Origin: Mikania micrantha
Lineage: Eukaryota > Streptophyta > Magnoliopsida > Asterales > Asteraceae
Reading direction: 5' to 3'
Length of the DNA stretch: 64,000 nt
Assembly: GCA_009363875.1 (NCBI GenBank)
Contig: CM018689.1
Location: forward strand, 61,145,595 to 61,209,594
The translations under genes and the position numbers were made by a program. Positions 33,706 through 42,843 of this stretch are shown here, one piece after another. The notes beneath the pieces are model-generated. The model searched no databases and was not told where the DNA came from. It saw only the letters and a program-made list of their open reading frames with translations. The first letter of the stretch is position 1. Each line of letters begins with the position of its first letter.

Positions 33706-35020
33706 ATAATAAAAAATAAGTTTGTAATATATATTTTAAGACGAGAGAAACAAAATTTATGATGGACAATTTTTGGGCCCACATTAAAGTAAATCTAAAG
33801 GTGTGTGTGTTTTTTTTTAATTAATGTATGGCCCACTTACATTAATAAATAAAGAATAAAAATACCTAAACCTTTAGATTTATTTTATTGTGGGTCCAAA
33901 GTAATAAAATGTAATTATTCAGTTAACCCAATAAGGAATGGTTAACATTCGAATCATCCCCTATACACACGCGCAGGCTAGCCTGCAAATATATAGCTGC
34001 CAATTTAAATAGACGATCGAGTTGCTATATCTTCTTATATATGGACCGTAAATCCAACATTCATATACTTTCGGGCTTCCATCCTTGAGGTGGCCTGCCT
34101 GCATGATCGGTAGATACTTTGCAACACACATTAAAATATATAAATAAATAATAATAATTATATATACACACACCAAACTGTCTATTATACACTTATTGTT
34201 TACACATGATTCAGCAAACTCAAAAGTTTATTAGCTGTCCACCGCCATAAATTTGGCATTTATTTTCTGCAAATTAATTAATATATGGTTTAATCTACTG
34301 ATATTAACCATTTATTAATTTAAACATGTACTTTATATATCTGATTTAAACCCTCAAACTATATAAATTCAAAAATTAATAATTAGACTCCCTTAACTAT
34401 TTTTTACTAAATACATTATATATTACTTGTTTATTTAAAAGTATGTTCCAATTAACATCATGTCACGTAAAAGTACGTTCACAAGTAGAACGTCTTGGAA
34501 CAAGACTAACAATTGTTACATATGTGATACATGCATGTTATTTTTATGGTTTTCATGATTTTTATATCACAAAGTGGTTTTCAAAATATATATTTCCTAT
34601 ATATAAAGTTTAAGTGTGAAGATATTTATCTTGCAATAATACATCGACAATAAAGTTGGCTGAAAATCCCATGTAGGACCGTTGTTTCGCTTTATTATTT
34701 GGCTTCACTTGCTTTTTTTAACGGCTAATTTGAGTATCATTGTGTCATTAACATTAGAACATGATCATATCCATTATCAAGTCACCACTAGACTGTAATT
34801 CCTTTGGTTGGTTTCATTTGCTATAGCCGTTTAAACGTTATAGAATTTTAACTTTATAACAGTAACAAAATACATGAACAACAACAATAATAAAAGAACT
34901 ATTTTAAGATGTGTTTCTCTTCAAGGTGACCACCAACAAATCACAACTGTATAAAGTGCGTTTCCCTTCATTCATTACATGTGATCAATTAATGTTGAAA
35001 TATATATATAGGGATTGTAA
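33706..35020. other. Intergenic DNA, no gene seen
   Basis: About 1.3 kb of AT-rich sequence without a recognisable gene or complete element. The 33961-34176 minus-strand frame has no domain. Confidence 0.55.
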
Positions 35021-35390
35021 TCCTATGATAACCCCCCTAATTGCATAAACCCGATTAACTCCGACAATATCAACCCAAATTTTCAGTTTTTTCCATGATC
35101 TTTTGCTATACATGTACAAAACTATGTTATATTATGGGTTTGTGCATAATCATCACCGTTTGTGTTCTTACATTATTGTAAATTGTCACAACTGAAATAA
35201 ATATTCACAGTGTAATGCAAATTTACACTTGTTTTAAATTACAAAAGGTGATCAATTTGCTCAGATTGTTAAAATAAGATAGTCTTGTACATGTATAATA
35301 AATGTTGTGAAAAAAAAACTAAAGATTTGAGTTGATATTGTTGGAGTTAATCGGGTTTCCGTCATTAATGTGGGTTAACAACGGGTAATA
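35021..35390. mobile_element. MITE with about 75-bp inverted ends
   Basis: The left arm contains AACCCGATTAACTCCGACAA and the right arm, on the minus strand, AACCCGATTAACTCCAACAA, each followed by TATCAAC(C/T)CAAAT and T-rich DNA. The middle is unique and non-coding. A piece of the same right end recurs at about 37825-37855 (GTTAATCGGTTTCCGTCATT). The target duplication was not resolved. Confidence 0.72.
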
Positions 35391-35392
35391 TC

Positions 35393-36112
35393 CTTACCTT
35401 ATATATATCTATGTATGTATGTATAGGGTAATGATAATTTGAAAACCACTTCTTCGTGAGAAAACCGTGAAAACAAGGCAAAAATTATGTAAAAAAACAT
35501 ATTTTTTTGAAATATTATTATAAGTTTGTAACAGTATTGAGCAAATTTTTATAAAAAAATCAAAAAAAAGCGCCGACCATATATTTTAAAAAAAATATAT
35601 TTTATAAAACTATGTAAAACATACCTAACAAAACGTATGGGATGAGGAATTAAAAAGGGAAAGAAATGTGGACTATGTGAGATGAGAAACAAGGGAAATG
35701 ATTTCTTTAAAAAATAATTTAAGATATATTAAGTTTTTTTAAAAAAAACAAAATCCAAAAAATAAAACATTACAATCAAACCTTGTATTTTTTAAAAAAA
35801 TGATTATGTTTGTTTAAATGTGATTAGAGTTCTATAATTTTATTGGAATTTTTTATATATTTTTTATGTCACCCGATTTTTGAATCCGGTCCGACTGGTC
35901 CGACCAGTAACTAGTAAGACTTTCAGTTCAACGTCCGGTCCGATTCTAAAAACATTGCATGTGTGTATATACTTGGTGGTGTTTTCAGCATCCATGCCTC
36001 CGGCCACAACCCCTACATTAACATTATATGCATTGAGACAGAATAGTAGTACGTTGGGGTATAAATTAAGGGTGTTGTTATTCTCACACCCACTTTTTTT
36101 AAAAATACACCC
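35393..36112. other. Intergenic DNA upstream of the palindrome array
   Basis: AT-rich. It includes a short GC-richer patch at 35878-35950 with CCGGTCCGA words that resembles other transposon subterminal arrays, but no ends were found. No gene. Confidence 0.5.
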
Positions 36113-36386
36113 CTGAGACGGCCCGTAATGGCCTTTACGGCCCGTCTCAGGCTTCGGTCAAACATTCACTCCTGACAACATGTTCCAATGATTGGAAGCA
36201 AGACGGGCCGTAATGGCCAGGACGGCCCGTCTCATTCATCGTACAGACATTCCCTGAAACCTAGTACAATGATTTGACATCAAGACGGGCCGTACTGGCC
36301 ATTACGGCCCGTCTTGCTTTTTCAATTCTGACAGAAGGACATTGATTTGACCCAGTACGGGCCGTAAAGGCCATTACGGGCCGTCT
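36113..36386. repeat. Left palindrome array (4 hairpins)
   Basis: Hairpins at 36113-36150, 36201-36232, 36281-36315 and 36354-36386. All share arms GACGGGCCGTA / TACGGCCCGTC around a TGGCCA-like centre. Centres are 85, 82 and 72 bp apart. Spacers are related (CATTC..CTGA and CAATGATT words). The last hairpin ends about 17 bp before a TATA box. Confidence 0.88.
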
Positions 36387-36402
36387 TGAAGATTTTCAAA
36401 TT

Positions 36403-36410
36403 TGTATATA
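36403..36410 (+). promoter_or_regulatory. Putative TATA box of the small spliced gene
   Basis: GTATATAAG lies about 75 bp before the ATG at 36484 and just after the fourth hairpin, so the palindromes occupy the proximal promoter. Confidence 0.5.
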
Positions 36411-36483
36411 AGCATGAATCGTTTCAAACGAACGCGTAACTTTCGAATTCAAATATATTTCAAGATAATTCATATCTGTAACG

Positions 36484-36964
36484 ATGTCGTTTTGGGACGG
36501 GAGTTTTTTCAACTATTCCGTGCCTGATTTGAACGAAGAGCCTCCTGTTGAGTATTCATACGGCACGATAGATCTGAATGCTGAACGTAACGCTGATGTC
36601 GGGTTTGATAGTCAAGCATCGTATGGGTTCGTGTATGACGACAGTAAACAAAGTTACACGGAGGAGGGTTATGAAAAAAAGCCGGTGGCTTCAAACGTTG
36701 ACTGGGAAACAAAAGAGGTAAATTAAATGAAACTAAATGTTAATAATTGTATATTATCGCTATCCATTTAAGCTATTTATTATTGTTTTTATATGTCAGG
36801 AGTTTATGTCTGAGGAAGCGCTGACCGAGTGGGTGAAAAGTAGAGCAGTAGACAATGGTTACATTGTAGTGAAAAGAAGAACGAAGAAATCAAAGACAAT
36901 GGTTCCACCGTTCCCGGAGCCACGCGTCTACGCAGACGATGACGCTGGACCATCCGGATCGTAG
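36484..36964 (+). CDS. Small two-exon protein, EAR-like motif and FAR1-like segment
   Basis: Exon 1 36484-36717 and exon 2 36800-36964 join in phase 0 across an 82-bp intron (GTAAAT to GTCAG) into 132 residues. Residues 15-20 are DLNEEP, fitting the DLNxxP form of the EAR repression motif; IDLN recurs near residue 30. The exon 2 part (about 80-112, FMSEEALTEWVKSRAVDNGY then IVVKRR) resembles the start of the FAR1/FRS DNA-binding domain found in host factors and Mutator-like transposases. The zinc-binding and transposase parts are absent, and the tail is acidic and Ser/Gly-rich. A TATA box, clean splice sites and an unbroken joined frame suggest a real gene. The FAR1 link is an inference from a short stretch; it may be an unrelated small protein. 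Confidence 0.62.
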
Positions 36965-37387
36965 TTCATTTTGTATTTATGTATTTTGATTCCTTGTATA
37001 TAAAACCGTACAGTGTATATACGTATGTTTCTTTCTACATTTGTATTGTTTCTGTTTGTGTTGTTTGTATTGTTTCTGTTTGTGTTGTTTAATATTTGCG
37101 CAAAAAACTTTATATTGTTTAAATTATTTTAACTAACGCAAACAAGCTGATTAGAAAATGAAATATTTAGTTAAAACGAAATTATGACGTTTAATTAACG
37201 TATTAGCCGTGTATCGTTCAAATAACTTACATAATAAACGTATATCGTTAAAAATTAAATTTAAATACGTAAATTAAGTTTAAATAAAATAAATAACACA
37301 CATCGTTCAAATAATTCACGTATTAATCGTATATCGTTAAAAAATATTTAAATAAGTAAATTATGATTAAATAAAATAAATTAACTC
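36965..37387. other. AT-rich 3' flank of the small gene
   Basis: About 420 bp between the stop codon and the right palindrome array. It repeats CGTATATCGTTAAA and ACGTATTA(A/G)CCGT words, probably degenerate tandem repeats. No further exon. Confidence 0.55.
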
Positions 37388-37586
37388 AAGACGGCCCGTA
37401 CTGGCCAGTACGGGCCGTATCAACGTTTATCAAAACTGGTTGACACTCAAAATGGCTTGAAAAATAAGTTTGGGCAAAGACGGGCCGTACTGGCCAGTAC
37501 GGCCCGTCCCACAGAATGTTGCACTGATTCCTAGGAATTCTCTGGAATGTTTGTCTGTACTAAATACCGGCCCGTAATGGCCATTA
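37388..37586. repeat. Right palindrome array (2 full, 1 half hairpin)
   Basis: 37479-37508 is a perfect 30-bp palindrome with arms GACGGGCCGTACTGG. 37388-37418 holds a perfect 28-bp palindrome with arms ACGGCCCGTACTGG. 37567-37586 is a shortened copy. Centres are about 90 and 83 bp apart, as in the left array. Confidence 0.88.
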
Positions 37587-38097
37587 AACAACAAAAAAGT
37601 ATCATTTCTAACCACGGAAAAATAAGTAAAAAAAACCATTTTGACCGTCAAATTTAACAAATTAACGTTTGACTTTTTTTTTTTTACTAGATTGGTCATT
37701 GACTATTGCTTAGGTGGCACTTCTCAATTTAGACATGAAGATAATATACTTTCTATTTCTATCATTGATTTCAGTATGCATTTAAAAAAAATTCTTTTTG
37801 CATCTTTTTTCTCATGGATATTGTTGTGTTAATCGGTTTCCGTCATTAATGTGGTCATTGATTTCAGTATGCATTTAAAAACACTGTTTATGTTCTCCTT
37901 TTGGTTTCTTAATACTCACTTTTACTACCAAGTATTTTCGATTTTATGACGGACTTATGTCTACTTTATAAGTGACTATGTTTTATAGTTTTATGACTGA
38001 GTTGCGTTCATTGTGATGTGGTTTTATAGTTTATTCTTTGTGTGCAAGTTTGCCAATCGGCTTAGTAAACCGCTTGGTTTATCTTAAAACAAAATAT
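37587..38097. other. Intergenic DNA with a MITE fragment
   Basis: No gene. 37825-37855 matches the right end of the MITE at 35021-35390. GATTTCAGTATGCATTTAAAAA occurs twice (about 37767 and 37860), a short direct repeat bracketing that fragment. Confidence 0.55.
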
Positions 38098-38107
38098 AGA
38101 AATACTT

Positions 38108-38977
38108 TGATTTTTTCTTGAACGGCGAATGTCTCAATCGTGTGAGCCCACTGTTTCCAGGTCATGTCACTATGGTCTAGTTATCTGGACCTCCCACGAG
38201 CCCCCACAACCACCCGAGAAGGAAACCCCACTGGGAAAACTCCCAGACCCTCCTCTGACCTCTTTTTCGTTGCAGGAGGGTTTCGAACCCGAGACCTTCC
38301 ATTCGGAAGAATTCCGGGTTACCACTGAGTAGGGGTGTGCATAAAACCGAAAAAACCGACCCAAAACCCAAAAACCGAAAAATCCAACCCGAAAAAACCG
38401 AACGCAAATAGAAACCGACGGGTTTGGTGTAAGTTTTTTAAAAACCGAAGGTTTGGGTTTGGTTTTACCTTAAAGAAAAACCGAAAAAACCGAATACATA
38501 GTATATATGCATATATATATATATATATATTACATTTGAAAATTTTTAACAATTTATTAACCGTCTATTTTTATTTTCTTAGTTCTTAATATCAAAAGTC
38601 AAATAAAAATCGTATATTTTATTATTATTATTGGCTTAGGATAGCAAAAACACGTATAATTTTTACTAAATTTAAATATTTTTGTATATATTTTTAAATA
38701 TTAAGTAGTGTTGTACTTAAAATATTTTTAGTAGAAATATAATATTTTAGTTTATTTTTTTATAAGCATAATTTAAGACCTAAGTAAAAAAAACCGAAAA
38801 AACCGAAACCCAAACCAAACTCAAATGGGTTTTGAAAAGATAAAAACCGAAAAAACCGAACCCAAACGGGTTTAAAAACCGAAAAAACCGAAATTTCGGT
38901 TTTGGGTTTGAACTAAGCCAAAAACCGACCAAACCGACCCATGCACACCCCTACCACTGAGGCACTGTCTCGTTGGC
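38108..38977 (-). mobile_element. tRNA-derived SINE, split by a hAT element
   Basis: A perfect 10-bp duplication AGAAATACTT (38098-38107 and 38978-38987) bounds it. On the minus strand the head shows an A-box GCCTCAGTGGTAACC, the B-box GGGTTCGAAACCC (about 38278-38290) and a body of about 200 bp ending in an A-rich tail AAGAAAAAATCA. Without the inserted hAT element and its duplication the SINE is 238 bp. Frames at 38129-38407 are by-products. Confidence 0.85.
38330..38953. mobile_element. Non-autonomous hAT element inserted in the SINE
   Basis: 624 bp with a perfect 8-bp duplication CCACTGAG (38322-38329 and 38954-38961). The inverted ends TAGGGGTGTGCAT and ATGCACACCCCTA match over 12-13 bp. 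About 150 bp at each end is built from AAAACCGA words on one strand and GGTTTTTCGGTT words on the other. Non-coding. Confidence 0.9.
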
Positions 38978-38987
38978 AGAAATACTT

Positions 38988-39917
38988 AGATATATAAAAT
39001 AACTGTGTTAAAATCTCATGTATTACACTGGTTGAAAAAAATGTTATATATACATATCTATTAACAAAGAATTATGTAATTTAAAAACACGTATATTGCA
39101 AAGTTTAACTAAATTCATGTTTTATACATTTTGAATAAAATATAATATAAATTGTTAATATATAAAATCATCAAAATTTATTTAAAATATTTGATGTATT
39201 AATTATAAATTATGTTTTAATTTAAAAATTTTTTCAACGACGTGTTAATATTTCTATGTACTGTAATTCATAATAATTTAATTAAAGAATATTTATTCTT
39301 CATTTAACACATTTAAATTAACTTTAACTAAAATTTATATTAATACATATAACTTGAATTTTTAAAAATTACTTACTTTTATTATTTCAAATGATTAAAT
39401 TGTTTTAAAAGCAATTATAAAAAACTGTTAATAACATTATTGATTTATTTGTATATATTTTAAGAAATATAATTTGAATTTGATTATATTTAAAGTACTA
39501 AGTACAAGTTGTTTTATAAAAATAAACATTTACTTAAAAACTTTTAAATAATCTCATTTTAAATAAAAATAATTAATAATATATTAATTATTATACATAT
39601 TATAATTAATTATCCTTAATTCATTATTTCTAAATCCTAACCAAATAATTAATATTGATAATTAATATGAGAGAGAAGCGGGACAATCAAAGTATAGGTA
39701 AATTAAAATTGTGACAAATACTCAAAATTATTTTTATTTATTAGTATAGATAGATTAAAAATCTAACGTGATAAAAAAGAAAGAAGGTGGTTAGGTCAAT
39801 TTTAGACGGAGTTATTCGGTTGACCAGGTCAACCCCCAACAAAAGAGATGTTATTTGTGCTCTACTTGCACTCATTTCTTGCATATCTTATTTGAGTCCA
39901 TTCTTAAACGTATCTCA
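38988..39917. other. Very AT-rich intergenic DNA, possible Helitron start
   Basis: No gene. On the minus strand, A followed by TCTATCTATACTAATAAATA at about 39754 looks like a plant Helitron 5' end reading leftwards, but I found no hairpin and CTRR end to complete it. Confidence 0.4.
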
Positions 39918-39925
39918 CTTGTTGT

Positions 39926-40714
39926 CATGGGCGTACCCAAGAAGAACTTATAGGGTTACCCTCATGAATTTTTGATTTCAATGTTATATATATGATCCAA
40001 TCTTGACCGACCCCTAAGAAATTTTGTTTCCGACCCCCATGAAAATTTGACGAACTAGATAAAACTTAATTTAAAATTTGTTTAAAGCCAAAAAAAAAAT
40101 AATAATACTCAAATAATGAAATATTCATTACTTGTGATGAAACTCAATTAACAAATTAATCAAATATCTAATCAGTCATAACACATTTTAAAAAAGTAAT
40201 AAGACCCAATTTGTAATTTAAGCGATTGAATTTGATGTTCAGAATTCACGTTCGTTTCGCTTCTAAAAATAGACTAGAGTAATAACTTACTAATATACAT
40301 TGTTTTCCTTAACATCACAACAACCGCAATTTATAGATCGAGCGATTATTGTGTAAGTTGAAAGTTATTAACATGATGATAAAATTAGTAGATTTGTGTA
40401 TGATTTGTTTATTTAGGTAATACCGTAATATGAAACATTCTTTTAAAAGATAATTCAAACATTTACCATCTTTTAATATTTAAATTATAAATTTAAATAG
40501 TATTCTTTTGAATCATGTAAAAAACATATCATCGTAATCACTGAAATGATAATTTAGTGTGCTTTTATTATGTATTTGTGATTTAATTTAGTTTTTTTTT
40601 GGTGATCTGACCCGATTTTATTTGAATTTGTAAAAAAAAGAAAATAATTAGCAATAAATAATTATACAAAAAAAATTCTCGACCCCCATAAAAGAATTTA
40701 TAGGTCCGCCACTG
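39926..40714. mobile_element. Non-autonomous hAT element (CATGGGCGTACC type)
   Basis: 789 bp. Left end CATGGGCGTACCC; right end on the minus strand CAGTGGCGGACC. The flanks CTTGTTGT (39918-39925) and CTTGATGT (40715-40722) are an 8-bp duplication with one mismatch. GACCCCCATGAAAATTT and GACCCCCATAAAAGAATTT lie near the two ends. Non-coding. Confidence 0.72.
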
Positions 40715-40722
40715 CTTGATGT

Positions 40723-41282
40723 ATAACCAACCAACCGATTAATTTATTGGTTATGAAAATTGAATATCTTTGTCATTTCACGGCCTCTGTATTTTTTTCT
40801 CTTCGGTTTTTGCCAAAAAAGTCAAAACTAGTTATTGGATAGCGATTTGGTTCGGATTAAATTCAATTTTAACTTTCTGTAAATGTTTTATCACTTTAGA
40901 GCAAATTCAAACTAGTTTGGGCTTGGGTTTAGAAAGAAGTACCAACTGTTTTTAACGCATTTATGGTGGTTTGGGTTTACACAAGGGTTTTTTTAACAAT
41001 TGATTTTTTTTCCTGCTATAGTTGTATAGCATAGCAGTTGTACTTCTCTTTATAAAACAATTCAATAGAGCAACAAGAATTAATGTTAAACTTACCCTAT
41101 CACTTGACGGATGTAAAGCTAATTATATGGAGAATGAAGTTGTTGTGTTAAAAATGATGGAATAACGAGTTTCATGTTGCTAGCCTAGAGAGATTTTGTA
41201 TTCCAATCACAATTCACTAGTGTTGGCGACGGTGAGTGTTTACCTATCTTACATTCTTACATATTGGTTCAACCAAAATTCA
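40723..41282. other. Intergenic DNA, no gene seen
   Basis: About 560 bp with a small imperfect palindrome GCTATAGTTGTATAGCATAGC near 41017. It may include remains of the 5' part of the Copia element below, but I could not recognise an LTR or primer site. Confidence 0.5.
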
Positions 41283-42240
41283 CTCTCACACTAAAACCTT
41301 CTATGTTTCTGATATTCTTCATGTTCCACGTATTAAAAGAAATCTTCTTTCTATTCAAAAGTTTTGTTATGATAATAATGTTTTTCTTTGAATTTCATTC
41401 TATTTTTTGTTGTGAAGGACACAGTTACCCGCACCACCTTCCTCATGGGTCCAAGTGACAACGGGCTCTACTCTATTCGTCTTCCACCACTGCATAAACC
41501 TGCTCAAGCTGCTTTTTCTATTACTGACACATGACATCAAAGACTTGGACATCCACATCCAGATCTTTTAAAATCTATACTTTTTCAATTTTCTCTTCTT
41601 GTTAGTAATAAAAGTTTGAGTATTTCCTGTAATTCTTGTCATACGGAAAATCCTCAAAACTTCATTTGTTATCTTTAACATTTAAAAGTGTCTTTGTTTT
41701 GGATTTAATTTTTTGTGATGTTTAGGGACCATCTCCTGTTAAATCTTCTAACTTGATTCTTATGAAACTTTGTGTTGATCATTTCACTCGTTACATGTGG
41801 ATTTATCCATTAAAATACAAATCTTGTTTTAATCTTGTTTCATGGTCTGCTCGAAAACAAAGGATAGTTTCTCGTTCTTCCACTGAATCTGAATACAAGG
41901 CCCTGGAAAATACAGAAGTTGAACTCACCTGGCTTGAAGCTCTTCTATGTGAACTCAATGTTTCAATGAAGTCTACGCCTGTTCTACGGTGCGACAATCT
42001 TGGAGCCACATATCTTTCAGCCAATCCAGTTTTTTATGCTCACACAAAGCATATAGAGGTTGATTTTCATTTCTTCAGAGAAAAAGTTGCTCAAGGGAAA
42101 CTTTTGGTTCAATTTATCTCAACTCAAGATCAAATTGCTGATGTCTTCACAAAGCCCTTACCCTCTGCATGATTTAATTCTTTACGGGACAAGTTACAGC
42201 TCCTCTCTCAGGCTTAGCTTGAGGGGGAATATTAGATAGT
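41283..42240 (+). pseudogene. Collapsed Ty1/Copia retrotransposon
   Basis: In order, across frames and stops: the pre-integrase linker (FYVSDILHVPRIKRNLLS), a gag-pre-integrase piece (HQRLGHPHPDLLKSI near 41530-41575), the first few residues of the integrase core (DHFTRYMWIYPLK near 41776), then directly the RNase H C-terminus (SARKQRIVSRSSTESEYKAL..ADVFTKPLPSA, to 42172). Most of the integrase and all of the reverse transcriptase are missing, fused out by a deletion near 41830. A purine tract TTGAGGGGGAA (42219-42229) precedes a mutated LTR start TATTAGATAG. No 5' LTR was found. Confidence 0.85.
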
Positions 42241-42243
42241 TTA

Positions 42244-42838
42244 GTCATATTTTACATATTTATATATTTAAAGGGATTAATGTGTAATTATATTTTAAAT
42301 ATATTGATTGTAATCTTCTCTCATTATACGAAATACAATTACCAAGTTTATCTTCCTCTAGCTTTTGATAGAACTGCATTGAGAAACAATATATATAACC
42401 AAAAAAAAAAAGAAAAAAAAAACTTACAACATATAATAAAAGTTTTGGTCAGGCCTACCTCTTTACGTTTTACCGCCCTTTCAGTCACTTGTAAAGCTAA
42501 ATGATGAAAACACAGTAGTGGATCTTGTTTTTTTCGTCGAAGCAAATAATCCTTCTGAATGGCTGATGATGAAATATCTTCTAGTTATTATTAGAATATA
42601 TATGCAATTTAAAGGATATATGTGTGTTTGTAATTGTCAAAGAAAACCATGAAATTTTGCCACACGATTTGCCACCGGGTCTCAGTGGCTCTTTGTATTC
42701 CAGGCAGTCAATACATGTGAGTGAGGTTTCATTTGTATTTTTAAACAGTTTTGCTGAATATAGCATAAAAAGGACCTTTCCACTAGTATTAACATTACAA
42801 CTCATAACTTGTATCTTTTTGTAATAATTTGCAAAAAC
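42244..42838. other. Copia LTR remnant and flank of the Gypsy insertion
   Basis: The first 150 bp is likely Copia 3' LTR. Farther right lies the left flank of the 12-kb element, which was once contiguous with 54927 onwards. A minus-strand frame here (42581-42805, with CLEYKEPLRPGGKSCGK) could be an exon of the decayed gene at 54947-55698, but no domain is recognised. Confidence 0.4.
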
Positions 42839-42843
42839 ATATC

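Larger units (their letters stand above)
36113..37586 (+). mobile_element. Candidate transposon: gene between inverted palindrome arrays
   Basis: Four long near-palindromes on the left (36113-36386) and three on the right (37388-37586) flank a small spliced gene. The spacer between left palindromes 2 and 3 (GTACAGACATTCC..CCTAG..) reappears in inverted orientation between right palindromes 2 and 3. The two arrays are therefore inverted repeats of each other, as in foldback or Mutator-like elements with compound ends. Outer ends and target duplications were not resolved. The alternative is a host gene beside locally amplified hairpins. Confidence 0.55.

Noticed and set aside
38129..38589. Overlapping frames with Pro-rich or Phe-rich peptides
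   Set aside because: They fall in the SINE body and the AAAACCGA array of the hAT element.
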